Source: an uncultured Rhodopirellula sp. (lineage in GTDB: Bacteria; Planctomycetota; Planctomycetia; Pirellulales; Pirellulaceae). Taken from it: a DNA stretch of 8,070 nt. Made by a program: the position numbers and the translations under genes. The DNA lies in assembly GCA_913061385.1 (NCBI GenBank), contig CAJXTM010000129.1:1-8070 (forward strand), written 5' to 3'. The notes under the pieces are model-generated. The model saw only the letters and a list, made by a program, of their open reading frames with translations, ran no database searches and was not told the origin of the DNA. Shown here piece after piece: positions 1 through 6,809 of this stretch (positions within the stretch are counted from its first letter, which is position 1; each line of letters begins with the position of its first letter).

Positions 1-55
<55 letters not shown>

Positions 56-498
56 CAGCTGGCAAAACTGATCAGTATCAACTGCCACGGTTGCAGAACG
101 AATTTCATGGGCGTCTCGGCGGTTCGGCAAATCCGGTACGATCGTTGGTGCTAAGCGAAATGTAAAACTGCGTGGCCAATCCTGTGAGCGGTCACAGGTT
201 AACGCCGTTCCCGGTGAGAAAGATTTTGGGAACATTGCCGACGTCGAGATGAACATCGGGTTGGCTGAGATGTATCCCAGTGAAACGCTTGAAGTTTCGT
301 TTTCGCAGTGTTTACTGCTCGGTTGAGTTTGTCGACCACGCGGGCGTCAGATGACCAACACATCGCCGGGCACCTTGTCGGCGCTGCAATCATCCCTGGG
401 CCGCGGCGATAGCCTGCAAGTGAACTAATTTTGACCCAATTGACGTTCAGCAGCGAGTTTTCGCCGCGAAACCTACTTTACATATGGGAACCCCGCCC
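56..498. other. Gene-poor segment, possibly a decayed or dispersed repeat
   Basis: No gene is convincing here. On the - strand a frame is open from 346 to the left edge, with its first ATG at 256-254 (at least 85 codons, beginning MFISTSAMFPKSF), and it continues into the ATTG tract. A second - frame gives a short peptide ending GNVPKIFLTGNGVNL at a TGA just left of 200. On the + strand an overlapping frame without an ATG near its beginning ends at a TGA near 326 and contains FGNIADVEMNIGLAEMYP. Protein-like peptides in several overlapping frames, none with a good start, suggest a repeated or relic sequence rather than a gene. That is inference; a copy search would decide. Confidence 0.4.
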
Positions 499-530
499 AA
501 AACCACTGCTCTGAGCAGCGGGTTTTGTTT
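499..530. terminator. Bidirectional rho-independent-type terminator
   Basis: The stem pairs AAAACC (499-504) and CTGCT (506-510) with AGCAG (514-518), GG (520-521) and TTTT (523-526), around a CTG loop, with one A/C mismatch and one bulged G. The + strand continues TTTTGTTT, a U-rich tail. Read on the - strand the same A/T flank also gives TTTT after the stem. It would isolate the lipoprotein gene starting at 574 from whatever lies to the left, although no intact gene is visible there. Confidence 0.75.
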
Positions 531-573
531 ATGATTGTGGGTGTTTGATGAACTTCTAACCAATGGGGCAAGC

Positions 574-1407
574 GTGAAGCGTTTAAGATCAGTCGTTGTT
601 TTTTTAGCTGCTGCTGCGATAGTGGGGTGTGAGCAGAGAGCCCCCACGCAACCAGTTGCGGGCAATAATCGAGGACCAGAATCTACCAGTAATCGAACAC
701 CCATTGGATTCCCCGAATCAGCCACTGCGATTGGCCTGGAGTTTAAGTTGATTCCAGCTGGCTCATTCACGATGGGTGATGAAACGGTTTTTGGCGCGAC
801 ACCCCATGAGGTGACGCTCACGAAACCGTTCAAGCTGGGCGTGCATGAAGTCACGCAAGCTCAGTATCAACAATTGATGGGTAACAACCCGAGCCATTTC
901 CCAGGTGCTAATAATCCGGTTGAGAAGATAAGTTGGGATGATGCGGTTGAGTTTTGCCGCAAGTTAAGTGAACTCCCCGGTGAGAAAGCAGCAGGCAATG
1001 TTTATCGTCTGCCAAGCCAAGCGGAATGGGAATACGCCTGCCGTGCTGGGACAGCAACGAAGTACAGCTTTGGTGACGATGAATCAGAGTTGGGTGATTA
1101 CGCTTGGTTCCGTGATAACTCCAGTCGTGAGACGCATGCAGTGGGGGGCAAAAAACGGAATCCTTGGGGGCTCTACGATATGTACGGCAATGTCTGGGAG
1201 TGGTGCCAAGATTGGGATGCCGCCTACCCGTCTGAAAGAGTCACCGACCCTACTGGTCCAGCATCTGGCTCTTCCCGCGTTTTCCGTGGCGGCAGTTGGA
1301 GCAGCCCTACCGGGCTTTGCAGTTCGGCGTACCGTCGCAGGTACGGGCCGGTTTTCCGCAGCGCTCACCGAGGCTTTCGCGTTTGCTTGACCATGTCCTC
1401 CGAATAG
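574..1407 (+). CDS. SUMF1/FGE-like domain lipoprotein
   Basis: A 277-residue protein of the formylglycine-generating enzyme (SUMF1, PF03781) family, probably anchored to a membrane facing the periplasm. I chose the GTG at 574, after a weak GGGG ribosome site, because it places a clean lipoprotein signal at the N-terminus: MKRLRSVVVF, then a hydrophobic run and lipobox I-V-G-C with Cys19 as lipidation site. The frame also opens at a TTG at 535, which would put 13 polar residues ahead of the signal. Residues about 54-274 are the SUMF1 fold, with IPAGSFTMGDE, LPSQAEWEYACRAG, YGNVWEWC (204-211), FRGGSW and HRGFRVCL. Aligned by GGSW to human FGE, the Cys336 position is Ser244 while the Cys341 position is retained as Cys249, so the copper-binding cysteine pair of true FGE is incomplete. 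A sulfatase-activating oxidase is therefore unlikely; a binding or structural role is more plausible. It stands alone behind the 499-530 terminator, and no sulfatase is present in the window. Confidence 0.93.
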   Translation: MKRLRSVVVFLAAAAIVGCEQRAPTQPVAGNNRGPESTSNRTPIGFPESATAIGLEFKLIPAGSFTMGDETVFGATPHEVTLTKPFKLGVHEVTQAQYQQLMGNNPSHFPGANNPVEKISWDDAVEFCRKLSELPGEKAAGNVYRLPSQAEWEYACRAGTATKYSFGDDESELGDYAWFRDNSSRETHAVGGKKRNPWGLYDMYGNVWEWCQDWDAAYPSERVTDPTGPASGSSRVFRGGSWSSPTGLCSSAYRRRYGPVFRSAHRGFRVCLTMSSE

Positions 1408-1754
1408 CCCGAGCCGCATCGGGTTGGCAAAGTGTTCAAACCTTGGCTCGAAGGAACGAGGGGGAGCCGCGACCTTGGTTCAGGAAGACGGTGATGAATC
1501 CCGGTGTTCGTAGCGCCCAAGCGGCGGTGTCGCGTCAGGTCAGGAAGACTGCCGGCAGCAGGCACAGAGAGGTGCTTCCACCCCCACAACACGGACAACA
1601 GGAGCGACCTGCCGTAGCTAGATACGTAATCATCATCATCCAGCGGGCGCGTTAAGCTGATACGATCTGATAAGACGTCGAGAGCTAGGTAGCCATGTCC
1701 AGAGCCAGCATGATGCAACCCAGACAGAATTCCACTTACCAATGGGAAGGTCGT
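1408..1754. other. Spacer with weak hairpin and conserved-looking minus-strand peptide
   Basis: No gene is supported. Directly after the lipoprotein stop codon, CCCGA (1408-1412) can pair with TCGGG (1419-1423), but there is no T-run, so it is at best a weak terminator. Near-copies of a short motif recur: ACCTTGG followed by GAAGGAACG or AGGAAGACG around 1440 and 1472, and TCAGGAAGAC again near 1540. On the - strand, 1534-1439 is open between two TGA stops and ends with TPGFITVFLNQGRG then SPSFLRAKV, which reads like protein but has no start codon. A dispersed non-coding repeat or a gene remnant are both possible. Confidence 0.35.
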
Positions 1755-2009
1755 ATGAAAAACGTGTTAGCTGCCGTGGTGCTCGCTGTCGCTTCATTGA
1801 TCGGCATGAACCTTACCGCAGGCACCGATGCAACAGTAATCCCAGACCCAGCGTTTACTGTTTCGATTCCGGAACTGGCCACGATGCATGTTCCGAAAAA
1901 ATACTCAAGGTCAGCAGCCATCGCCAGGGCCCAAGCCAAGTACCCCGGCTACAAATTGTCTCATGTGCGTGAGCTTCAGAATGTGTGGGTCGTGGTTTTA
2001 AAGAAGTAA
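1755..2009 (+). CDS. Small exported hypothetical protein
   Basis: An 84-residue protein that I do not recognise as a named family. The frame opens at 1695, but the ATG at 1755 is preferred: GGGAAGG at 1744-1750 lies four bases upstream, and this start gives a classical signal peptide (MKNVLAAVVLAVASLIGMNL, cleavage probably within AGTDA, about residues 22-26). The mature part is short and basic near its end, with SRSAAIARAQAKYPGYKLSH followed by VRELQNVWVVVLKK. The alternation of a helix-like stretch (AAIARAQAKYPGYK) and a beta-like stretch (VWVVVLKK) suggests one compact alpha/beta unit, which is inference only. There are no cysteines, so no disulfide-held fold. It lies on the same strand as the SUMF1 lipoprotein but 347 bases away, so co-transcription is doubtful. 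Confidence 0.65.
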   Translation: MKNVLAAVVLAVASLIGMNLTAGTDATVIPDPAFTVSIPELATMHVPKKYSRSAAIARAQAKYPGYKLSHVRELQNVWVVVLKK

Positions 2010-2503
2010 CCGACGAAACTCAAAGAATCTGAGCCAGAACGAATTTAGAATTGCGGACTACGGAAACGCCTGTCCACGTGAAGGCACTGGTCACTGGCTG
2101 CCTATCCGAGCTGGACAGCAACCGAAAGCGTCCGCAAAAATGGACCCTTTTGTGATCTGTCGCGGTTTGCCGACTAGCGTGGAAGCAAGCCCAATAAGTC
2201 TACTTGGAGTTTATTGCTGGCGTGCTACCGAATACTTGTTCCGCAACTACTCGATCACATTGGCAGCGGTGGTCACCTTGCCCGCATGGACTAACATCCC
2301 TCGTGTATGTGTTTGGCATGAAAGCCAAGCTTGATTCACCGATAGTGGGCGGAGCCCATCAGGTGTCCCTCTGCACACATCAGGTTCTTCGCAAAAGCAC
2401 TGACCACCACTTCCCTTGGGTGTCTATCGATAAGTCGACACAAACCCCATCGCTCTGACCCAACTGGCGAAAAAACAGGTTTAACGAATGAAAGAGGAAA
2501 GGG
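2010..2503. other. Gene-poor spacer between convergent genes
   Basis: This stretch separates the small exported protein (+) from the PEP-CTERM gene (-). I see no convincing gene and no clear terminator hairpin for either neighbour. A + frame without ATG is open from 2002 to the stop at 2332-2334, with a first ATG only at 2140 (MDPFVICRGLPTSVEAS...). An overlapping + frame from 2204 runs to 2458. Neither has a ribosome site or a recognisable domain. The composition resembles the other spacers and may be relic or repeated sequence. Confidence 0.35.
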
Positions 2504-3499
2504 TTATTTCCTCGCCCGCCGCCTTCGGCAAAAACAACCGCCTACCCACATAACTGACCAAACTGCTATCGAACCTGGCTCCGGCACAGCCGCGGCGCTT
2601 GCGACGCGAAAACCGACGAATACGATTTCGCTCGTTGGGCTTCGACCTGCTCGGAAGTTAGACGAAACGAGTGTCGGATTACCAGCTGAATTGTAGGATC
2701 CTCCGCGTATCACGCGATCCAACGTGGCAGAGCTATTTGACAGGTTCTCGCTTGTTTCTTCCCACTCGAATACATTGCCACTCATCCCCATGATGCCATT
2801 AGGGCTCAGGCCGCCTGCCTGGGTGACGTCTGCTGGACCGGAGCTTCGGTTGTCCCACACGGCTTCATTGTTACCGTTGGCTCCGGTGCCATCACCGCTG
2901 GACACCGCCGCGGGTTGGGAGTTGCTGGCGGTAGCATAGTCGAAATAATTCCCAGTGCCCGGATCATAATACGCCGCCTTGTACCACTCATCCATGCTAG
3001 GAAGCCAATATTGAGCATCCTTGTGACGGTAACGATTCTCACCGCCTTGTTGCCATGCATCCGCTGAATCCCATAACGCAATATTGTCGTTCACCCCGCC
3101 GGTGGTAAAGTTGTAGGCCGCCTGATGGCCCTCGCTTGTATTGAGCCAGTTCACAAAGCGGGCCGCCTCGTTCCAGGACACCATGGTCGCTGACTTGTTG
3201 GCGCCTACCGCGCTGGTCGTTACTTGTAGGGACTGAGACGCATTAAACTTACTGATCATGTCCTCCGAGACTTCGTACTTTCCCATCTGGTAGTTGTACG
3301 ACACCGAACCGGCAGGAGTACTCGCAATTCCGGTGTTCGTCGGGTCGGCGGCGTTGCCCGCATCGCCGATCTCCACGAATGTCATTTCAAACGTGCTGCC
3401 ACCGCTGCCAAATGTGACGAAGTCCGCAAGGGCTTCCTGTCCCCAAAGAAACGTCGCAACCGCAAGAGCGATCAAACCTTTCTTTAGATATTGGTTCAT
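2504..3499 (-). CDS. SUMF1/FGE-like protein with PEP-CTERM sorting tail
   Basis: A 331-residue exported protein. Residues 1-25 are a Sec signal peptide (MNQYLKKG, hydrophobic core, cleavage after A-L-A25). Residues about 30-302 form a SUMF1-type domain with KYEVSEDMI, MVSWNEAARFVNWLN, YWLPSMDEWYKAAYYDPGTG, GMSGNVFEWEE, RGGSYNS (265-271) and VGFRVAS. The C-terminus has the three-part PEP-CTERM signal: VPEP (305-308), a hydrophobic segment (about 309-324) and an RRRRARK tail. PEP-CTERM proteins are processed by an exosortase and delivered to the surface or extracellular matrix; none is encoded in this window. The positions matching the FGE catalytic cysteines are Ser271 and Thr276, so FGE chemistry is not expected. 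The only cysteines, 322 and 324, lie in the hydrophobic tail. The ATG at 3499 has no Shine-Dalgarno-like purine run upstream; a promoter is seen at 3604-3577. It is a second, differently anchored SUMF1 protein beside the lipoprotein at 574. Confidence 0.95.
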   Translation of the reverse strand: MNQYLKKGLIALAVATFLWGQEALADFVTFGSGGSTFEMTFVEIGDAGNAADPTNTGIASTPAGSVSYNYQMGKYEVSEDMISKFNASQSLQVTTSAVGANKSATMVSWNEAARFVNWLNTSEGHQAAYNFTTGGVNDNIALWDSADAWQQGGENRYRHKDAQYWLPSMDEWYKAAYYDPGTGNYFDYATASNSQPAAVSSGDGTGANGNNEAVWDNRSSGPADVTQAGGLSPNGIMGMSGNVFEWEETSENLSNSSATLDRVIRGGSYNSAGNPTLVSSNFRAGRSPTSEIVFVGFRVASAAAVPEPGSIAVWSVMWVGGCFCRRRRARK

Positions 3500-3507
3500 C
3501 TGTGTAG

Positions 3508-3517
3508 CCCGTACGGG
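3508..3517. promoter_or_regulatory. Perfect 10-bp palindrome in the leader of the PEP-CTERM gene
   Basis: CCCGTACGGG lies eight bases upstream of the ATG at 3499, inside the predicted 5' leader and where a ribosome site would be expected. It could act as an operator half-pair or as a small RNA structure affecting initiation. Only one copy was noticed, so the regulatory reading is weak. Confidence 0.25.
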
Positions 3518-3576
3518 GGTCCAGCTGTCCAGCCAGACGCTGCAGTTAAAAGGGAGGGAGCCTGCCAGAATAGCTT

Positions 3577-3604
3577 ATAATAAATCCGTTACAAGCGATT
3601 TCAA
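3577..3604 (-). promoter_or_regulatory. Sigma70-type promoter for the PEP-CTERM gene
   Basis: Read on the - strand, TTGAAA (3604-3599, five of six matches to TTGACA) is followed after 16 bases by TATTAT (3582-3577, five of six matches to TATAAT). Transcription would begin near 3570, giving a leader of about 70 bases before the ATG at 3499. The leader contains the CCCGTACGGG palindrome and CTGG/CCAG-rich sequence. It is the best-scoring promoter seen by eye in the window, but planctomycete promoters are not well defined. Confidence 0.5.
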
Positions 3605-4535
3605 CCATACAACCGCTATGAGCCTTGATCTTCTCCACACTTGATTTTTGCGGCGATTGATTCCAGAGAGGCCAAATCGTTCGTCAAAATCATCAAAAAA
3701 GCGGCTAGTCATCGGAAACCAACGGTCCATCGGTCTCGCTCGGGCGACGCGACTCTGTTGCTTGTGCAAGCACTTTTCCGCTGCTCGTTCCAATTCATCG
3801 CCTGGGTTATTCGTCGCACATTGAGAAAGCGGAGCAAGGTTGCAGCACTTTGAGGTGTGAACGGACCATGTAGCCAGCGAACGCCAACGCCTCCAGATGT
3901 TTGTTGGTCATCCTAGCTTCCCGTCGGCGTCGACGAAAACGCAAGACTAACCCTCCAAGCTAGGCGTTGCTTGTCGAGGCTAAATCGACGGCCAGCAGCT
4001 CATGCTGATCTTATTGTTTCTATGCCAGATTGTTTGGTATTTGCTGTGTGAGAGATCTTTTGGCTTGTGAAGTGAAAAAACAACAGCAGGCAGCGGCATT
4101 CAATCGTTTTATGGCACGTGCACATGAGGTACACAGGCAAGTAGGCGCATACATGCGAAGACGGAAAACGCTGGTTGGGGCCTCTTTAATCTGCCTGTTG
4201 GGACCCAGCCTGCAACTCGAAGAAGCGACTCGGACTGATCAGGTTGGAGTCGCTAGTCGACCGCAAACCAGTGCTGCTGAGACGCCTCTGTTGAAGTTGT
4301 CGTTTCGTTGCGGAGGCAGCGTCATGGAGTTACCCCGACGACGCAAGTGGGCGTGGATGGATCTCAGTAATCGCACGTGCTAATGGGAAAACTCCTCGTC
4401 TCATCATCACATTCCCCGTGCCTGCGTAAGGTTTACCAAAAAAAACAGAAATCGTGAAAGGATGAGTAATCGGCTGTGTAACTCCATTGAAACCTGCCGA
4501 CACGGCACCCTCAACATTACCATCTGGAGTCCAAC
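3605..4535. other. Long spacer between divergent genes; no firm gene
   Basis: About 930 bases lie between the - strand PEP-CTERM promoter and the + strand RTX gene. Two small candidates are too weak to call. One is a 76-codon + frame at 4153-4383, starting MRRRKTLVGASLICLLGPSL, with a signal-peptide-like start but no good ribosome site. The other is a 34-codon - frame at 3911-3807 (MTNKHLEALAFAGYMVRS...) preceded by GGGAAGCTAGG. An 8-bp perfect inverted repeat, AGCGACTC (4224-4231) and GAGTCGCT (4247-4254) with a 15-base loop, sits inside the first candidate. The SD for the RTX gene is TGGAG at 4525-4529. I could not identify a clear promoter for that gene. Confidence 0.4.
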
Positions 4536-6284
4536 ATGCCCCTTTTTAAAGCAAGTCCGAAATCACGCATTGAAAAACGACGCCGCTCGAACCGCAAGGC
4601 CCGCAAGCGTCGCAGCATGTCTGTTGAACACTTGGAGGGCCGCCGAGTGTTTGCCGCCATGTTCGATGGTTTTCAACCGACGGGAGTACATGAAGGGCAT
4701 TCCAATTCCTTTCAGAGTTCAATTGTCTGGGATGCTTCGTCGGGGATTTTGACGCTGGATGGGACGCTCGGGGATGACACTGCTTCGGTCAGTCAGGTGA
4801 ATAACCTCTCAAGAACATTCGAGGCGAACCTGAATGCAACCACAAGAACGATTGCTCTCGGGCGAATGGAGAGTATCTCGGAAATTGTTTTTGAGGGGCG
4901 TGCCGGCGACGACACCTTTGTCAACAACACTGATTTCGACTCTGATGCAAATGGTGGTCAAGGCAATGACACGCTGACGGGTGGAACAGGCACCGACAAT
5001 CTGGAAGGGGGCGGGGGAGACGACACGCTCGTTGGTGGCGGCGGTGTCGACTACCTTCACGGCGGCGAGGGAACTGACAGCCTCTCGGGGGGGGACGGCG
5101 ATGATTACATGTATGGAGACGACGGACAGGACGTGATGGACGGTGGCGAGGGAGATGACCGAATGTACGGAGGCGATGATGCCGACAGCATGACTGGCGG
5201 TCCAGGTGATGACCGTGTTTTTGGCCAATCTGGTGCAGATACACTCGAGGGTGAAGACGGTGACGACTACATCGTTGGGTCCGACGGCGATGATGTGATC
5301 AACGGTGGTGATGGTGATGACACAATCGACGGGGGCGATGAAGAAGATACCATCAGTGGTGGTGCAGGAAGTGATGACATTGACGGAGGAGCTGGCGGGG
5401 ATGTGATTGAAGGTGGAAGTGATGCAGACAATATCAAGGGTGGAGACGGACAGGATCAGATTCACGGAAACGGTGGCGATGACTATATCGAAGGGGGAAG
5501 CGGCGACGACAACCTGTATGGGGATGGTGGGATGGATGAACTGCGAGGAAACGCCGGGAACGACGGGCTGTTCGGTGGCCGTTCCAATGACACCCTTTAT
5601 GGTGGCAGTGGGGGCGATCGCTTTCTGACTCAATCAGGCGACACCGTTAACGCGGTCAATGACAATGATGCAGAGATTAAATTCGCCAGCACGACCGGCG
5701 AAAAAACACGGTATGACGGTTCGCGAATCACATGGCAATCGGGAGCATGGACCGAAGCTGAAATCGAAGTGCTCGATGTGGCACTTGCTTCCTTGCACCA
5801 ACGTACAGGCAATACCAATCTGCTGAAAACTTCCAAAGGCAAGACCATTACTTTCTATCGCGTTGGCAGTTCCAGCAATACCGCGATCGGTGGCTGGAAT
5901 GATGGAAGCGATGTCTACATCACCGAAAATCGGATGGATTCTGATGGCAACGGGAGCACAGCGGATAGCAATGATGCTCCGGAAATCTATCGTGTTGTGT
6001 TTCATGAGATTGCACACTTCTGGGACAACGAGCATGATGATTGGAGTGCCTGGAAAGATATCAGTGATTGGAAATGGCGTGTGGGCTCGAAGTGGTCCCA
6101 CGACGGAACATCAGGCTTTGCACGTGAGTACGGAGAAACAAATCCAAAAGAAGATTTTGCAACTGTGTTCGCAAAAGTGATGCAGGAAAATCTGGGTGAA
6201 ATCTATGATTTCGATTCCACCGGAACAGCAGCCGGACTCCAGGATAAGGAGGACCACATCAACGATTTTCTCGACAGCGTTTGA
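4536..6284 (+). CDS. LEPR-XLL-type RTX repeat protein with C-terminal HExxH metallopeptidase-like domain
   Basis: A 582-residue, probably surface or secreted protein. The ATG at 4536 has TGGAG six bases upstream. Residues 9-27 are highly basic (KSRIEKRRRSNRKARKRRS) and lead into LEGRRVFAA (33-41), which matches the planctomycete LEPR-XLL N-terminal motif. Residues about 50-140 look like a beta-rich region entering the repeats. Residues 141-356 are 24 consecutive nonapeptides of the calcium-binding RTX type (consensus GGxGxDxLx), with degenerate units on both sides. Residues about 380-582 form a separate domain with HEIAH (490-494) in VVFHEIAHFWDNEH, then NPKEDFATVF, whose Glu539 lies 45 residues after His494. 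This HExxH...E layout is that of gluzincin-type zinc peptidases, so His490, His494 and Glu539 are likely zinc ligands and Glu491 the general base. D468-S-D-G-N-G resembles another calcium loop. Serralysins carry the peptidase first and RTX last; here the order is reversed. Activity, substrate and export route are inferred, and no type I secretion genes are present in the window. Confidence 0.93.
   Translation: MPLFKASPKSRIEKRRRSNRKARKRRSMSVEHLEGRRVFAAMFDGFQPTGVHEGHSNSFQSSIVWDASSGILTLDGTLGDDTASVSQVNNLSRTFEANLNATTRTIALGRMESISEIVFEGRAGDDTFVNNTDFDSDANGGQGNDTLTGGTGTDNLEGGGGDDTLVGGGGVDYLHGGEGTDSLSGGDGDDYMYGDDGQDVMDGGEGDDRMYGGDDADSMTGGPGDDRVFGQSGADTLEGEDGDDYIVGSDGDDVINGGDGDDTIDGGDEEDTISGGAGSDDIDGGAGGDVIEGGSDADNIKGGDGQDQIHGNGGDDYIEGGSGDDNLYGDGGMDELRGNAGNDGLFGGRSNDTLYGGSGGDRFLTQSGDTVNAVNDNDAEIKFASTTGEKTRYDGSRITWQSGAWTEAEIEVLDVALASLHQRTGNTNLLKTSKGKTITFYRVGSSSNTAIGGWNDGSDVYITENRMDSDGNGSTADSNDAPEIYRVVFHEIAHFWDNEHDDWSAWKDISDWKWRVGSKWSHDGTSGFAREYGETNPKEDFATVFAKVMQENLGEIYDFDSTGTAAGLQDKEDHINDFLDSV
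4956..5603 (+). repeat. 24 tandem RTX nonapeptide repeats (27 bp each)
   Basis: The segment is exactly 648 bases, 24 units of 27, without insertion or phase break, from GQGNDTLTG to GRSNDTLYG. Most units keep Asp at position 5 and Gly at position 9 (for example GDGDDTIDG, NGGDDYIEG), the pattern that wraps into a parallel beta-roll with calcium between turns. The DNA units differ considerably from each other, so the array is old at the nucleotide level and not a recent expansion. Confidence 0.93.
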
Positions 6285-6317
6285 CGTCTTGATGAGCCCT
6301 GCGAGTGATTTCCAAGG

Positions 6318-6352
6318 GACAAGACGGGATTCATTGTGAATCCCGTCTTGTC
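6318..6352 (+). terminator. Perfect 16-bp hairpin terminator after the RTX gene
   Basis: GACAAGACGGGATTCA (6318-6333) pairs completely with TGAATCCCGTCTTGTC (6337-6352) around a TTG loop, 33 bases after the RTX stop codon. The trailing sequence is GTGTTTGG, so the T-tract is short, but stem length and position fit a transcription terminator or a 3'-end stabilising structure. Confidence 0.8.
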
Positions 6353-6780
6353 GTGTTTGGCCGGATCAAGGGATGAGCGATAAGAGTGTTCTGCACTCAT
6401 CCTGTCCCAACCGGAAAAGACAATGTGATTCGTAAAACTTTCAATTGCTTTGTTCTACTAGCGGTCCCCGTCAGTACCTCCGAACCAGGGTCCATCTCAC
6501 TGGGGGGAAATGACCATCACACAAAACCGTCGGCCGGAGGCCATGCGATTCGTCGATCCGAAGATCTGTTGCGGACCGGGGACGCCGAACGTTCCTAGGT
6601 CTTTTCTCACCTTGATCGGCCCTCTGTTGTTCAGCTTCAACTCAAGCCACATGTTCCTCAAGCCACATGTTCCTCAAGGCTGGAGCACGCTGCGAACGAC
6701 GCGTGGAAAGTGGGGGTTGGCATCCGGACATTGAACTCTTACCACAGAATTGCACCATGGTGAGTGAGAGAATCTTGATT
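6353..6780. other. Gene-poor spacer
   Basis: No gene is supported. A 57-codon + frame at 6425-6598 starts with GTG after GGAAAAG and begins MIRKTFNCFVLLAVPVS, which resembles a signal peptide, but the remainder is short and featureless. An overlapping frame from 6510 to 6734 crosses the 16-bp tandem repeat at 6641. Otherwise I see only unstructured sequence up to the IS3 relic. Confidence 0.35.
6641..6678. repeat. 16-bp tandem duplication
   Basis: CTCAAGCCACATGTTC occurs twice without change (6641-6656 and 6657-6672), followed by a third partial CTCAAG. The copies are perfect, which points to a recent replication-slippage duplication in non-coding sequence. Confidence 0.9.
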
Positions 6781-6809
6781 GGGCGTACTGCCTAGAAAGG
6801 ACTTTCGGC

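Noticed and set aside
447..854. Minus-strand 135-codon frame over the terminator and lipoprotein start
   Set aside because: It runs through the terminator and opposite a clear lipoprotein signal and SUMF1 domain, so it is a shadow frame.
1084..1742. Long frames overlapping the 3' end of the SUMF1 lipoprotein on both strands
   Set aside because: They lie opposite or out of frame with the conserved C-terminal SUMF1 motifs and show no starts or domains of their own.
2002..2334. Open plus frame extending past the small exported protein, as if a frameshifted continuation
   Set aside because: The 84-residue protein ends naturally at VWVVVLKK; the downstream frame is preceded by its own TAA at 1999-2001 and has no start before 2140.
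574..3499. An operon or sulfatase-maturation cassette built from the two SUMF1 proteins
   Set aside because: The genes are convergent, far apart, have no sulfatase neighbour and lack the full FGE cysteine pair.
3575..3793. 72-codon minus-strand frame upstream of the PEP-CTERM gene
   Set aside because: It contains the predicted promoter of that gene, has no ribosome site, and shows no domain.
4462..4752. Plus-strand frame starting after GAAAGG upstream of the RTX gene
   Set aside because: The AAAGG directly abuts the ATG, leaving no spacer, and the frame overlaps the well-supported RTX gene by more than 200 bases with no recognisable domain.
4809..5633. 274-codon minus-strand frame opposite the RTX repeats
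   Set aside because: It is the antisense of the 27-base repeat array, which lacks stops because of its biased codons. The plus-strand frame has the RTX consensus, an SD and a terminator.
6425..6598. 57-codon GTG-start frame with a signal-like beginning
   Set aside because: The GGAAAAG upstream is suggestive, but the hydrophobic run is short, the remainder is featureless and nothing adjoining supports it.
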